Assembly: GCF_018918325.1 (NCBI RefSeq)
Contig: NZ_JAHLQH010000043.1
Location: forward strand, 32,632-96,631
From: Clostridium sp. MSJ-8
GTDB taxonomy: Bacteria; Bacillota; Clostridia; Clostridiales; Clostridiaceae
Length of the DNA stretch: 64,000 bases
Direction: 5' to 3'
Shown here: piece by piece, positions 17,829 through 25,833 of the stretch
Layout of the letters: each line of letters begins with the position of its first letter
Numbering within the stretch: the first letter of the stretch is position 1
Translations under genes and position numbers: made by a program
The notes under the pieces: model-generated
Databases searched by the model: none
Seen by the model: the letters and a program-made list of their open reading frames with translations, nothing else
Told to the model about the DNA's origin: nothing

Positions 17829-19121
17829 CTATAATTGTTTTTTAAAATCAATATATCCTTGTTCAGCTGCCTTAGCTGTTTTTCCTTGTGCCTGACAATG
17901 GCCACAAACTTCATAATATGGCTTATCAATAAATTCAATTATCTTATTTTTTAATTCTTTAGAATCTTTATATTGATCAAATTCAATATAATCTTCCTTA
18001 TAATCAGCTATTCCTAAATTATAAACTGCTGCAGCAAAATCGCACGGATGTAATTTTCCATTTTTTATCATCATACATCTTGGATTATGAGTACAATTTT
18101 GTTTTTTATTAATAAGTTGTTCTTTTGTCATGTTCTTATTATATAATGTTGATGGAACTATCCATTCAGGCATAGGTACTCCTACTGTATACGCTATTCC
18201 ACTATCTTTTACCTTTTCAATACTTTGATGCATTATCCCCCTTAACTTTTCTGATATACTTGGTTCATAATTTGAAAAACTAACATTAACTCGCTTGTCA
18301 TTTAAGTATTCTAATTGCTCATTTTTTATTGGAAATGTACCTGAAGTTGCAATACAAATTAGCCCAATATTCTTTTTACTTAATAATTTTTTCACAATCA
18401 ATGCTAAATCAGGATGCATAAATGGCTCTCCCCCCATAACTGTAACTGATCCAACACTATCAATAGCATCAAAAAATTCATCTATATCTTTTTCAATTCT
18501 ACTTAATGGAATATTTATTCTATCTTTAACTGGATATTCGTTCATATATGATGTACAACACTTACACTTTAAACTACATCTCTGATTGATTGTAAGGGTT
18601 ACATGAAAAATAGAAAAATGATTTTCTTTTAAATTGTTATTTTTTACAATATTGTCTAGTCTTTCACAAAACATTGCTCTACAACACATACTTCCTTGAC
18701 ATACCTTTGAATCAATTCCTGTCTTATTATCAAACTCACATACTATGCCTTCATATAAATAATCTCCTCTTAGAACATACTTATACCCTTTGCTATCTAA
18801 TTCAAATAATAATTGTCCTCTAATTACATTATTTCCAATGCAAAAAATAACTAATGTATTCTCTAAATCATCAGTTGTAAATGGCATTATTGTATCAATT
18901 CCATTTACTTTACTAATCTCATTACATCTTAAATCCCAATAATTTTCAATATTAACTCCTAAATCAATCAATTTTTTTCCTACTGCTTTACCTAAAAAAC
19001 TCGCTCCCCAAATTACTACATGAGAAAATGTATTAATGTATTCTATAACCTCAGCAATTTCATTTTTTTCTAATTTTCTTCCCGAATGAGCCATTTTATA
19101 AAATTCTTCTCTATTAAACAT
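17829..19121 (-). CDS. Radical SAM protein with N-terminal Rossmann-like module (copy A)
   Basis: The radical SAM core has the CX3CX2C cluster motif RCSLKCKCC (Cys182, 186, 189) and the GGEP box VTVMGGEPFMHPD. Residues ~34-125 form a Rossmann-like module (HVVIWGASFLGKAVGKK, then YWDLRCNEI). A Cys cluster (VCQGSMCCRAMFCERL) precedes the core, and a SPASM-like Cys motif (CGHCQAQGK) lies near the C-terminus, suggesting extra Fe-S clusters. I chose ATG at 19121 (AAGGTGG upstream, 13 bases after the previous stop); the longer reading frame overlaps the preceding gene. It is paralogous to 19135-20403. Substrate unknown; a glycan-sugar or amino-group modification is plausible. Confidence 0.8.
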   Translation of the reverse strand: MFNREEFYKMAHSGRKLEKNEIAEVIEYINTFSHVVIWGASFLGKAVGKKLIDLGVNIENYWDLRCNEISKVNGIDTIMPFTTDDLENTLVIFCIGNNVIRGQLLFELDSKGYKYVLRGDYLYEGIVCEFDNKTGIDSKVCQGSMCCRAMFCERLDNIVKNNNLKENHFSIFHVTLTINQRCSLKCKCCTSYMNEYPVKDRINIPLSRIEKDIDEFFDAIDSVGSVTVMGGEPFMHPDLALIVKKLLSKKNIGLICIATSGTFPIKNEQLEYLNDKRVNVSFSNYEPSISEKLRGIMHQSIEKVKDSGIAYTVGVPMPEWIVPSTLYNKNMTKEQLINKKQNCTHNPRCMMIKNGKLHPCDFAAAVYNLGIADYKEDYIEFDQYKDSKELKNKIIEFIDKPYYEVCGHCQAQGKTAKAAEQGYIDFKKQL

Positions 19122-19134
19122 ATAATCATCCACC

Positions 19135-20403
19135 TTATTTTTTATTAACAAAATCAAAAAATCCCTGTTCTCCTGCCATAACTGTACTTCCACCACCATC
19201 ACCACAATGGCGACATGAATCATAATATTCTTGATTCATAAATTTCTCTATATCTTCTTTTAAATTTTGGCTATTAAGATTAACATAATCATTTTTATAA
19301 TCAGCAATTCCAATCTCATGTAACGATGCACTAAATAGACAAGGATATAACCTACCATTTACAACTTGCATACATCTAATTGGAATCCTACAATTTTGCT
19401 TCTTTCTCTTCATAACTTCAATTGAATAATTCTTACTCCATAATGTAGGTGGTATAGTCCATTCTGGTACTTTAACACCTACAGTATGTTGAACATTATA
19501 TTTTTTCATAAGTTCTATATTCTTGTAGTAAATATCTAATTTTTCCTTAGGTAACGCATCATAATACCCTGAAAATGCAACATTTACTCTTTCATTTGCT
19601 AATTTTTTTATTTTTTTTTCATCTATTTTAAATATTCCATTCGTTGCAATTATTACTATTCCAAAATTCTTTTCTAAAAGTTTCTTTACTATTTGGTCAA
19701 TATCCTTATGTAGAAATGGCTCTCCACCTTGTATTGTTATCGATCCTACAGAATCAACAACACTAAAAATATTATCTATATCATTACTAATTTGTTCATA
19801 TGTAAAAAACTTTCTTTTAGCATTATCATAACTATTCATATATGCAACACAGTATTTGCACTTTAAACTACAATGTGTTGTTATCATAAAAGTCAAATTA
19901 GGAATATATAATCCACCTTTGTCATTTTTATTTTTTATAATGTTATGTAATCTATCGCAGAACATACTTCTACATTCCATTGTTTGACTACAAACATTCG
20001 CTTTTATTCCAATTTCATTATTAAAAGGGCAACAAATACCTTTGTATAAATCTTCACCTAATAAAATATTTTTATATCCATTAGAATTTAATCTTCTAAT
20101 TAATTGTGCTCTAATTGCAGTATTGCCTATACATAAAATAATTAAAGTATTCTCATTATTATCATTACTAAAAGGAGCTATAACTTCAACATTATTTACT
20201 TGTTTAATTTCATCATAACGTAAATCCCAATAATATAATATTTTCACTCCTTTTTCTAATAATTTTTTACCAATAGCTTTTCCTTGAAAACTTGCTCCCC
20301 ACAATATAACTTTTTCATAGGATTTAATATAATTTATTATTTCTGTATCATCAACACATCTTCCAGTAGAAGCTTCTTCATAAAATTTATTTAAATCACA
20401 CAT
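19135..20403 (-). CDS. Radical SAM protein with N-terminal Rossmann-like module (copy B)
   Basis: 422 residues with the same architecture as copy A: Rossmann-like module (VILWGASFQGKAIGKK, YWDLRYDEI), Cys cluster (VCSQTMECRSMFCDRL), radical SAM motif THCSLKCKYC (Cys178, 182, 185), GGEP box (ITIQGGEPFLHKD) and C-terminal CRHCGDGGG. The two share a precise head-to-tail pattern and are adjacent, so they arose by tandem duplication and have diverged. It follows a degraded region holding FkbM and epimerase remnants. AGGAGAGG precedes the ATG. Confidence 0.8.
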   Translation of the reverse strand: MCDLNKFYEEASTGRCVDDTEIINYIKSYEKVILWGASFQGKAIGKKLLEKGVKILYYWDLRYDEIKQVNNVEVIAPFSNDNNENTLIILCIGNTAIRAQLIRRLNSNGYKNILLGEDLYKGICCPFNNEIGIKANVCSQTMECRSMFCDRLHNIIKNKNDKGGLYIPNLTFMITTHCSLKCKYCVAYMNSYDNAKRKFFTYEQISNDIDNIFSVVDSVGSITIQGGEPFLHKDIDQIVKKLLEKNFGIVIIATNGIFKIDEKKIKKLANERVNVAFSGYYDALPKEKLDIYYKNIELMKKYNVQHTVGVKVPEWTIPPTLWSKNYSIEVMKRKKQNCRIPIRCMQVVNGRLYPCLFSASLHEIGIADYKNDYVNLNSQNLKEDIEKFMNQEYYDSCRHCGDGGGSTVMAGEQGFFDFVNKK

Positions 20404-20426
20404 TCTTTTCCTCTCCTACAACTTTA

Positions 20427-20519
20427 TTAATAAAAATAACAATCTGTATCCCAAATATTTTTACCATGATGCCTTAATGCTATTTTATATTTTCCTTCTG
20501 ATAAATTATAAAATAAATG
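20427..20519 (-). pseudogene. C-terminal remnant of an FkbM methyltransferase
   Basis: A 30-codon open stretch ends in a stop at 20427-20429 and reads NLSEGKYKIALRHHG then KNIWDTDCYFY. This matches the C-termini of the intact FkbM genes (PQYKLYLRHHTAVVWDTDCY at 23808; PDYKVAVRHHANYWVSETVC at 27629). The rest of the gene is gone; a stop precedes the stretch. The 109 bases before the epimerase remnant contain short open fragments I cannot assign. Its place after an epimerase remnant mirrors the intact epimerase-FkbM pair. Confidence 0.8.
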
Positions 20520-20628
20520 TTATTTTTTTATCTTTTAATTCATCATGCACTTAACTACATAACAATAATCTGAAACAAGTGAATCTACAGCATTAGCTCT
20601 TGCATCACTTCTAGAATAGTCAAATTTT

Positions 20629-21064
20629 TTATTTGCAATTCTTTATATATTGCATTTCATTATTTATCCCCTCTAAAAAATTAGTTTTGTTAACATAGCT
20701 TAAATTCTTTAATTTTTCTATATTGGCATTAAGCAAAAATGTCTTATTAATATTTGTACTCTTTACTCCAAATTTTAAATCTGCTTCAGAATTTATAAAA
20801 TTTCTAACTGTCATAACATAATCTTTTAATAATCTAGATTCACCTGAAGCTATATTATATATTCCATTTGTATCAGCATCTTCACCTAATATTCTTAATG
20901 CATTAACACAATCATCTATATACATAAAATCCCACATATTTTCACATGGTGATAATTCCAGAACATTACCTTATTTCAATATTTTTATCAAATAAGACAT
21001 TAATGTTCCTTCATTTTCACCAGGTCCATATACACTATATATTCTTGTTCTTGGCCATACAAAT
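20629..21064 (-). pseudogene. 5'-truncated NAD-dependent epimerase/reductase remnant
   Basis: From 20937 down it reads MWDFMYIDDCVNALRILGED, matching the C-terminal third of the intact 24941-25822 protein (MWDFMYIDDCVNALRILGES). Upstream homology continues to ~21064 in broken frame. The N-terminal Rossmann half is absent. Between 20881 and 21064 the DNA is nearly identical to 25178-25355 (a handful of substitutions and one 6-base GTTCTT duplication), while 20629-20880 is much more diverged. It sits between radical SAM genes in the decayed part of the island. Confidence 0.88.
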
Positions 21065-21093
21065 TAAACATTTTCTTCATCCCTTTTTTATTA

Positions 21094-22329
21094 TTATTTA
21101 AACATAGAATAAATATCATTGATACTAATTATATTATTTAATTTCAATTCATCTAATTCTATTCTTAATTTTGAATCATCTTTAATATGTGTTATTATTA
21201 GCAAATTATCATAGTTAATTAATTCTTTCGGTGAAATGCATATTTTCCCTCTAATCTCTTTTCCCCACATATCCTCTGCATTATCAGAAAAAATAATATT
21301 GTCAAAAGCTTCATTCCACCTTTGATTATAGAAGTTATCCCAAAATAGCTTTCCAAGTCCAAAAATGCATATATATTTTGCATTTGATAATTTTGACAAA
21401 ATACTCTTCTGCTCATTATTCAAATTTAAGCATCTATTATTCTTATAATCGGATAACATCTTTTTTAATTGATATGCAGGAATCATTGATTTATTCCTTG
21501 CAGCTATACATTGTCTGCATAATATATTACTTTCTTCACATTTCATTCCTTTTAATACATCTTGATAAGCTTTACCTCTTAATATTTCATCTGCAGTCAT
21601 TTCAACAATATTACCCAATACATGTTGCATTCCATAATCCATACAACATAATATTACAGTACCATCTGGTAAAATTTCTGGTGCCCAATTTCCTAAACCT
21701 GCATTAGTCCCCACCATACATACTATTTCTCCATTTGAATAAACTTCTTCACCTTCACTTAAATTTCCTGCTCTATTGTTCATTGTTTTACCAACAAAAA
21801 GGTTTGTATCAATTATATTTTTTACATCTGGATGAATATTCCCATGGCATGAATAATTAGTAATACTAAACATCTGTTGAAATTTAGAAACTATCTCTAA
21901 ATATTTATCTGTAATTATAAATTTCGAATTTCCTTTATCATCAGGAATATGTAATGTAATTTCATCAAATTTTACATCTTTCAAATATTCTAAATCTTCT
22001 ATTGACGCTCCAATTAATGTAGTCAAGAGTGATATCCTATACCCATTTTCAAATGCATATTTTATCATTCTAGCACAATTAGGATTATGAAATACTTCAC
22101 ACATACCCGAAAAACAAATTGTACCGCCTCGTTTTACCTGAGTTAAAATTCTTTTAAAAACCTCCATACTCATTATAGAATCTAGTTTTTTATTATCACT
22201 AAAATATCTATTTAATAATTTTTTTTGTGGACAAAATCTACAATTCAGCTTACATCCCATTGCCAACGTAACTTCTACCGAATTAAACTTTTTATTATTA
22301 TCATATTCATATCGCATATATTTACTCAA
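21094..22329 (-). CDS. Radical SAM/SPASM-type protein with C-terminal Rossmann-like module
   Basis: 411 residues. The cluster motif is MGCKLNCRFC (Cys26, 30, 33) near the N-terminus. A C-terminal Cys motif (CEESNILCRQCIAARNKS) is SPASM-like. The last ~95 residues (YICIFGLGKLFWDNFYNQ onward) are the recurring Rossmann-like module, here at the C-terminus rather than the N-terminus. It is not closely similar to the other two radical SAM proteins. The start is uncertain: TTG at 22329 lies very close to AAGGG, and ATG at 22317 is rather far from it. Function unknown. Confidence 0.75.
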   Translation of the reverse strand: MSKYMRYEYDNNKKFNSVEVTLAMGCKLNCRFCPQKKLLNRYFSDNKKLDSIMSMEVFKRILTQVKRGGTICFSGMCEVFHNPNCARMIKYAFENGYRISLLTTLIGASIEDLEYLKDVKFDEITLHIPDDKGNSKFIITDKYLEIVSKFQQMFSITNYSCHGNIHPDVKNIIDTNLFVGKTMNNRAGNLSEGEEVYSNGEIVCMVGTNAGLGNWAPEILPDGTVILCCMDYGMQHVLGNIVEMTADEILRGKAYQDVLKGMKCEESNILCRQCIAARNKSMIPAYQLKKMLSDYKNNRCLNLNNEQKSILSKLSNAKYICIFGLGKLFWDNFYNQRWNEAFDNIIFSDNAEDMWGKEIRGKICISPKELINYDNLLIITHIKDDSKLRIELDELKLNNIISINDIYSMFK

Positions 22330-22361
22330 ACCCTTCTACTTTTTATATCTTTTCTATAACT

Positions 22362-22954
22362 CTAAAATCCGTGTAAAAAATAATTTGGTACTGAAGTACC
22401 TGATAAATGCAAATCCATTGAGTTATTCAACTTATCTAAAAAGAATAATTCTTTTCCTTCTTATAAATTAAATTCTTTCATTAAATAATTACCAATTCTA
22501 GCCCCTGCTCCTTGATAATATTTTTCACTAGTAACTACTACCACCAAATTTTCTCTCTTAATATTTTTTATGATATCAGGTCTTTGTACAACATAATTTT
22601 GAATAGTATTAAAATCCAACTTGAATTATCCCATATGTCATTAACATTTTTCTGTTGTTTATTAACATCACTATCTACTACATAAAATTGCTTCACTCTC
22701 TTTAAACAATTATGATATCTTTTAATTGCCCAATGACATTTATCGCCAGCCCCATAAAAAATTAAAGTCATATCTTCAAAGTTCTTTTTTGTTATCATTT
22801 CAAATATACTTCTTTCAGTTTTCCATGCATCTTTAATCCATTGAGCTTTTTGTATTTCACTTATATATGATGCTTTCATCCCACTATAATATATTTGATT
22901 TTCTGTTCTTTTATAATATTCACTTAATTTGCAAAGATTTTTATATTTATTCAT
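22362..22954 (-). pseudogene. Broken Rossmann-module gene (frameshift plus in-frame stop)
   Basis: The first frame begins MNKYKNLCKLSEYYKRTENQ and contains MTLIFYGAGDKCHWAIKRYH and FYVVDSD, the Rossmann-like module seen across the island, then stops at 22568. Near 22620 a one-base shift opens a second frame (LDFNTIQNYVVQRPDIIKNI, VVVVTSEKYYQGAGARIGNY) that continues the expected module. That frame hits TAA at 22463-22461 and can be followed, in frame, to a stop at 22362 (ELFFLDKLNNSMDLHLSGTS). Two independent lesions indicate a real pseudogene of about 190 codons. I do not recognise a catalytic domain. Confidence 0.75.
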
Positions 22955-22969
22955 AGTTGTTGTTAAACG

Positions 22970-23794
22970 TTATATTACATAATTTATTGCTTTTTCTTTT
23001 AACCATTCAATATCTGGTACATTAGGATTCCAATAAATACTATCAAATTCTTCAGGCTTATATACTTTAATAATTCTATCTAAGCCTGAAAATCTGCACA
23101 CTTCAACTAAACCTGTATCACATTGGTGGGCTAACACAACAGGAACCTCCATAGCTATACATGGAAGTGCAACATGTAGCCTTCTTGTAACAACTAATTT
23201 TGCATTTTCTTTTATTTCTTTCATTATATCTTTATACAACTTTTTACCATACAATTCATTTTCTAAACAATACCCTGGCTTAACCATCTTTCGATATGGT
23301 GCTGGAATCTCTATATATCCATCTTTAAAAATATTATTCTCTATAATTATGTTACTAAATCTTTAGGTGGATCATATAAATAAACCCTTCCATCTATTAG
23401 CTCTGATTTACGTCTTTTATATCCAATACTCATATATGCTTCTACACCTTGAGCTCTCATTAATTGCATTGTATATAAATCTCTACACCAAATAGATTCA
23501 TAACAACTATATTTTTCTATTTCTTGAGCAATTTTTTCATCTCCAGTAAATCCCCCCTATAAATACAGATATTATTTGAGAAGAAAACAGTAAAATTTTT
23601 CGATTAATAGTTGAATTAATGGCACATGCCATTGGTAAAACAACATATTCACCCATATAATCATTTAAATGATACGCTTCAATTTCTTCTTTAGGAATTT
23701 TCATTCTTTTATATGCTTGTCTTAGTCCTTCCACCTGTACGTAATTTCCAATATTTTGCATATAATTTAAAAACTTTACCATACCATACTTCAT
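22970..23794 (-). pseudogene. Polysaccharide pyruvyl transferase family gene, two frameshifts
   Basis: The N-terminal part (from 23794) reads MVKFLNYMQNIGNYVQVEGL and runs off frame at a G6 run near 23554 (IGGIYWR*). Removing one G gives IGGFTGDEKIAQEIEKYSCY, the expected continuation. Near 23350 a second shift (DPPKDLVT* versus IIENNIFKDGYIEIPAPYRK) leads into the C-terminal piece with LVVTRRLHVALPCIAMEVPV and VLAHQCDTG, typical of the CsaB/pyruvyl-transferase family. Intact relatives add ketal-pyruvate or act as related transferases on surface glycans. It lies between an FkbM gene and the broken Rossmann-module gene. Confidence 0.85.
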
Positions 23795-23807
23795 TTTTTA
23801 ACTCCTA

Positions 23808-24926
23808 CTAATTAAATATTGCATAACAATCTGTATCCCAAACAACTGCTGTATGATGTCTTAAATATAACTTATATTGAGGCGAAATATTCTTTATCCA
23901 TTTTGGAATCATCCACATATGTTCTAGTTTATGATATACACTAACTGCTAACTTAGGATGATTTTTCATAATAATATTCTTACTTCCCTCTAATGCATCA
24001 ACTTCTGCTCCCTCAATATCCATCTTTATAAAAGTAACCTTTTCATTTTTCAAAATATTATCTAATGCATTTAATTCCACATTATATTCCCCTGTATCTC
24101 TTTCAATATGAGAAGAAGTTCCATTAGAACACATCTTAACCATATCATATTGGTTAGATAAGCCCATTTTAAATAACTTAATTCTATTATCATCATATAT
24201 AGAGAGATTTTTTTTCATCATTTTATAATTAGTACTATCCATTTCAAATCCATATATCTCTTTATATTTTCCATCTACCGATTTTATAAACTGCAAAATT
24301 GAATCTCCATCATATGCACCTGCATCTACAAAACATTCATTATCTGTTAATGAAAAAATACCGCTCTCGAAATACTCTCCTTTTACTTCCATATCATGAA
24401 ATTTATTCTTTGAATATTGGGGAGCAATTCTATTACAAATTACATTAACATATACTTCTTTTGATTCCTCGTCTTCAAATAAATCAATTCCTTCTAGGAT
24501 CTCTTTTTTATTATTTCTAAACCATTCTGTTGAATAGTGTTCATCATATGAATTTAAATATAAATCACCAAAATAATAACTTTCCACCCCAATATTATCC
24601 AATCCTTTTTTTACTTCAACATAATCTCCAACCATTATTAATGTAACCACATCTTTCATCTTACTCAATTCTAATGGAGATAAACATTTTCTACCATCAA
24701 AAAATAATCCATGTTTTCTTGAATCTGAGTCGCAAACATAATCATACCTTTTTACATTTTTTACATAATCGTTATAAAAATTACCCAACCCGTATAAACA
24801 TATTTTAGACGCTTCTTTTACACGTTTTCTCACTTTATTACAATAATTGAACATTGCATAATTATCACTTATAGCCGCATCAATCGCTAATTGTAGTCTT
24901 TCTACTAATTCATTATTTCTTACCAA
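23808..24926 (-). CDS. FkbM-family methyltransferase with N-terminal Rossmann-like module
   Basis: The C-terminal ~190 residues are an FkbM-type SAM methyltransferase: CFVDAGAYDGDSILQF (SAM loop), IYGFEMD and FIKMDIEGAEVDALEG. The N-terminal ~170 residues hold the recurring module (KICLYGLGNFYNDYVKNV, YDYVCDSD, LIMVGDYVEV) plus a linker motif (NRIAPQYS) shared with 27629-28777. Likely O-methylates a sugar hydroxyl of the flagellin glycan. The start is TTG at 24926-24924 behind AGGGAG. It follows the epimerase gene by 14 bases, a pairing repeated as remnants at 20427-21064. Confidence 0.82.
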   Translation of the reverse strand: MVRNNELVERLQLAIDAAISDNYAMFNYCNKVRKRVKEASKICLYGLGNFYNDYVKNVKRYDYVCDSDSRKHGLFFDGRKCLSPLELSKMKDVVTLIMVGDYVEVKKGLDNIGVESYYFGDLYLNSYDEHYSTEWFRNNKKEILEGIDLFEDEESKEVYVNVICNRIAPQYSKNKFHDMEVKGEYFESGIFSLTDNECFVDAGAYDGDSILQFIKSVDGKYKEIYGFEMDSTNYKMMKKNLSIYDDNRIKLFKMGLSNQYDMVKMCSNGTSSHIERDTGEYNVELNALDNILKNEKVTFIKMDIEGAEVDALEGSKNIIMKNHPKLAVSVYHKLEHMWMIPKWIKNISPQYKLYLRHHTAVVWDTDCYAIFN

Positions 24927-24940
24927 TAATTCTCAACTCC

Positions 24941-25822
24941 CTATTCTTCAGCTTTTCTTTTTATGCCTTCTCTAAATTTTACTTTTGATTCAAATCCAAG
25001 ACTTTTTAGTTTCTCAATATTAGGTTCAAGCCAAAAAGTTTTATTTATATCACTTTTCTTTATTCCATAAGCTACTGCTCCATTGGAATTGACCTCTTCT
25101 TTGACCATTTCAACAAATTCCTTAAGTAACTTTGGTTTTCCAACTGAAATATTATAAATACCTTCTGTAATATTACTTTCACCTAATATTCTTAATGCAT
25201 TAACACAATCATCTATATACATAAAATCCCACATATTTTCACATTGTGATAATTCCGGAACATTACCTTCTTTCAATGTTTTTATCAAATAAGACATTAA
25301 TGTTCCTTCATTTTCACCAGGTCCATATACACTATATATTCTTGGCCATACAAATGAAATTTCTTCTTGCTCTGCAACTATTTTACCCATATTATAAGCT
25401 GCAAGCTTTGCAGCTCCATACATCATAAATGGATTGCATATTGTTTCATCTTCTATTGCTTGTCCATGTACCACACCATATTCAGCTTGACTTCCTGCTC
25501 CTATAAACTTTTTGCATCCAAGTTTCTTTGCTACTTTTATTGCATCTGCAGTATATTTAATATTTGAATATTGAATATTAAAATCATTTCTATCATTTCC
25601 TGAAGATCCGTTCCATGCCAAATGATAAAATAAATCATACTTTCCTTCTAATTCATTTATTCTATCTAAGGGTAATTCTATTATATTAACACCTGCTGGT
25701 ATTTTATTTTTTCTTTTTGTATTTGGTCTTATTACTGCTGTGACATCATAATTATTTTTAAGAAATTCGTTACATAATGCTACTCCAATAAAACCAGTAG
25801 CTCCTGTCATTATTACCTTCAT
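24941..25822 (-). CDS. NAD(P)-dependent epimerase/dehydratase (SDR) sugar reductase candidate
   Basis: 293 residues of the extended SDR family: GATGFIGVAL cofactor loop, GAGSQAEYG and the YGAAK catalytic Tyr/Lys motif (YxxxK), WPRIYSVYGPGENEG near the sugar-binding half. Its place directly after a YerE-like TPP enzyme is like YerF or CDP-abequose/tyvelose-type reductases, which reduce a keto group of a CDP-deoxysugar. A final ketoreduction or epimerisation of the island's CDP-sugar is therefore my inference. AGAGGTGG precedes the ATG, 12 bases after the TPP gene. Confidence 0.8.
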   Translation of the reverse strand: MKVIMTGATGFIGVALCNEFLKNNYDVTAVIRPNTKRKNKIPAGVNIIELPLDRINELEGKYDLFYHLAWNGSSGNDRNDFNIQYSNIKYTADAIKVAKKLGCKKFIGAGSQAEYGVVHGQAIEDETICNPFMMYGAAKLAAYNMGKIVAEQEEISFVWPRIYSVYGPGENEGTLMSYLIKTLKEGNVPELSQCENMWDFMYIDDCVNALRILGESNITEGIYNISVGKPKLLKEFVEMVKEEVNSNGAVAYGIKKSDINKTFWLEPNIEKLKSLGFESKVKFREGIKRKAEE

Positions 25823-25833
25823 TTTGCCACCTC

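Noticed and set aside
20520..20628. Additional gene fragment between the FkbM and epimerase remnants
   Set aside because: Short open stretches exist in one frame, but I could not match them to any neighbour or family.
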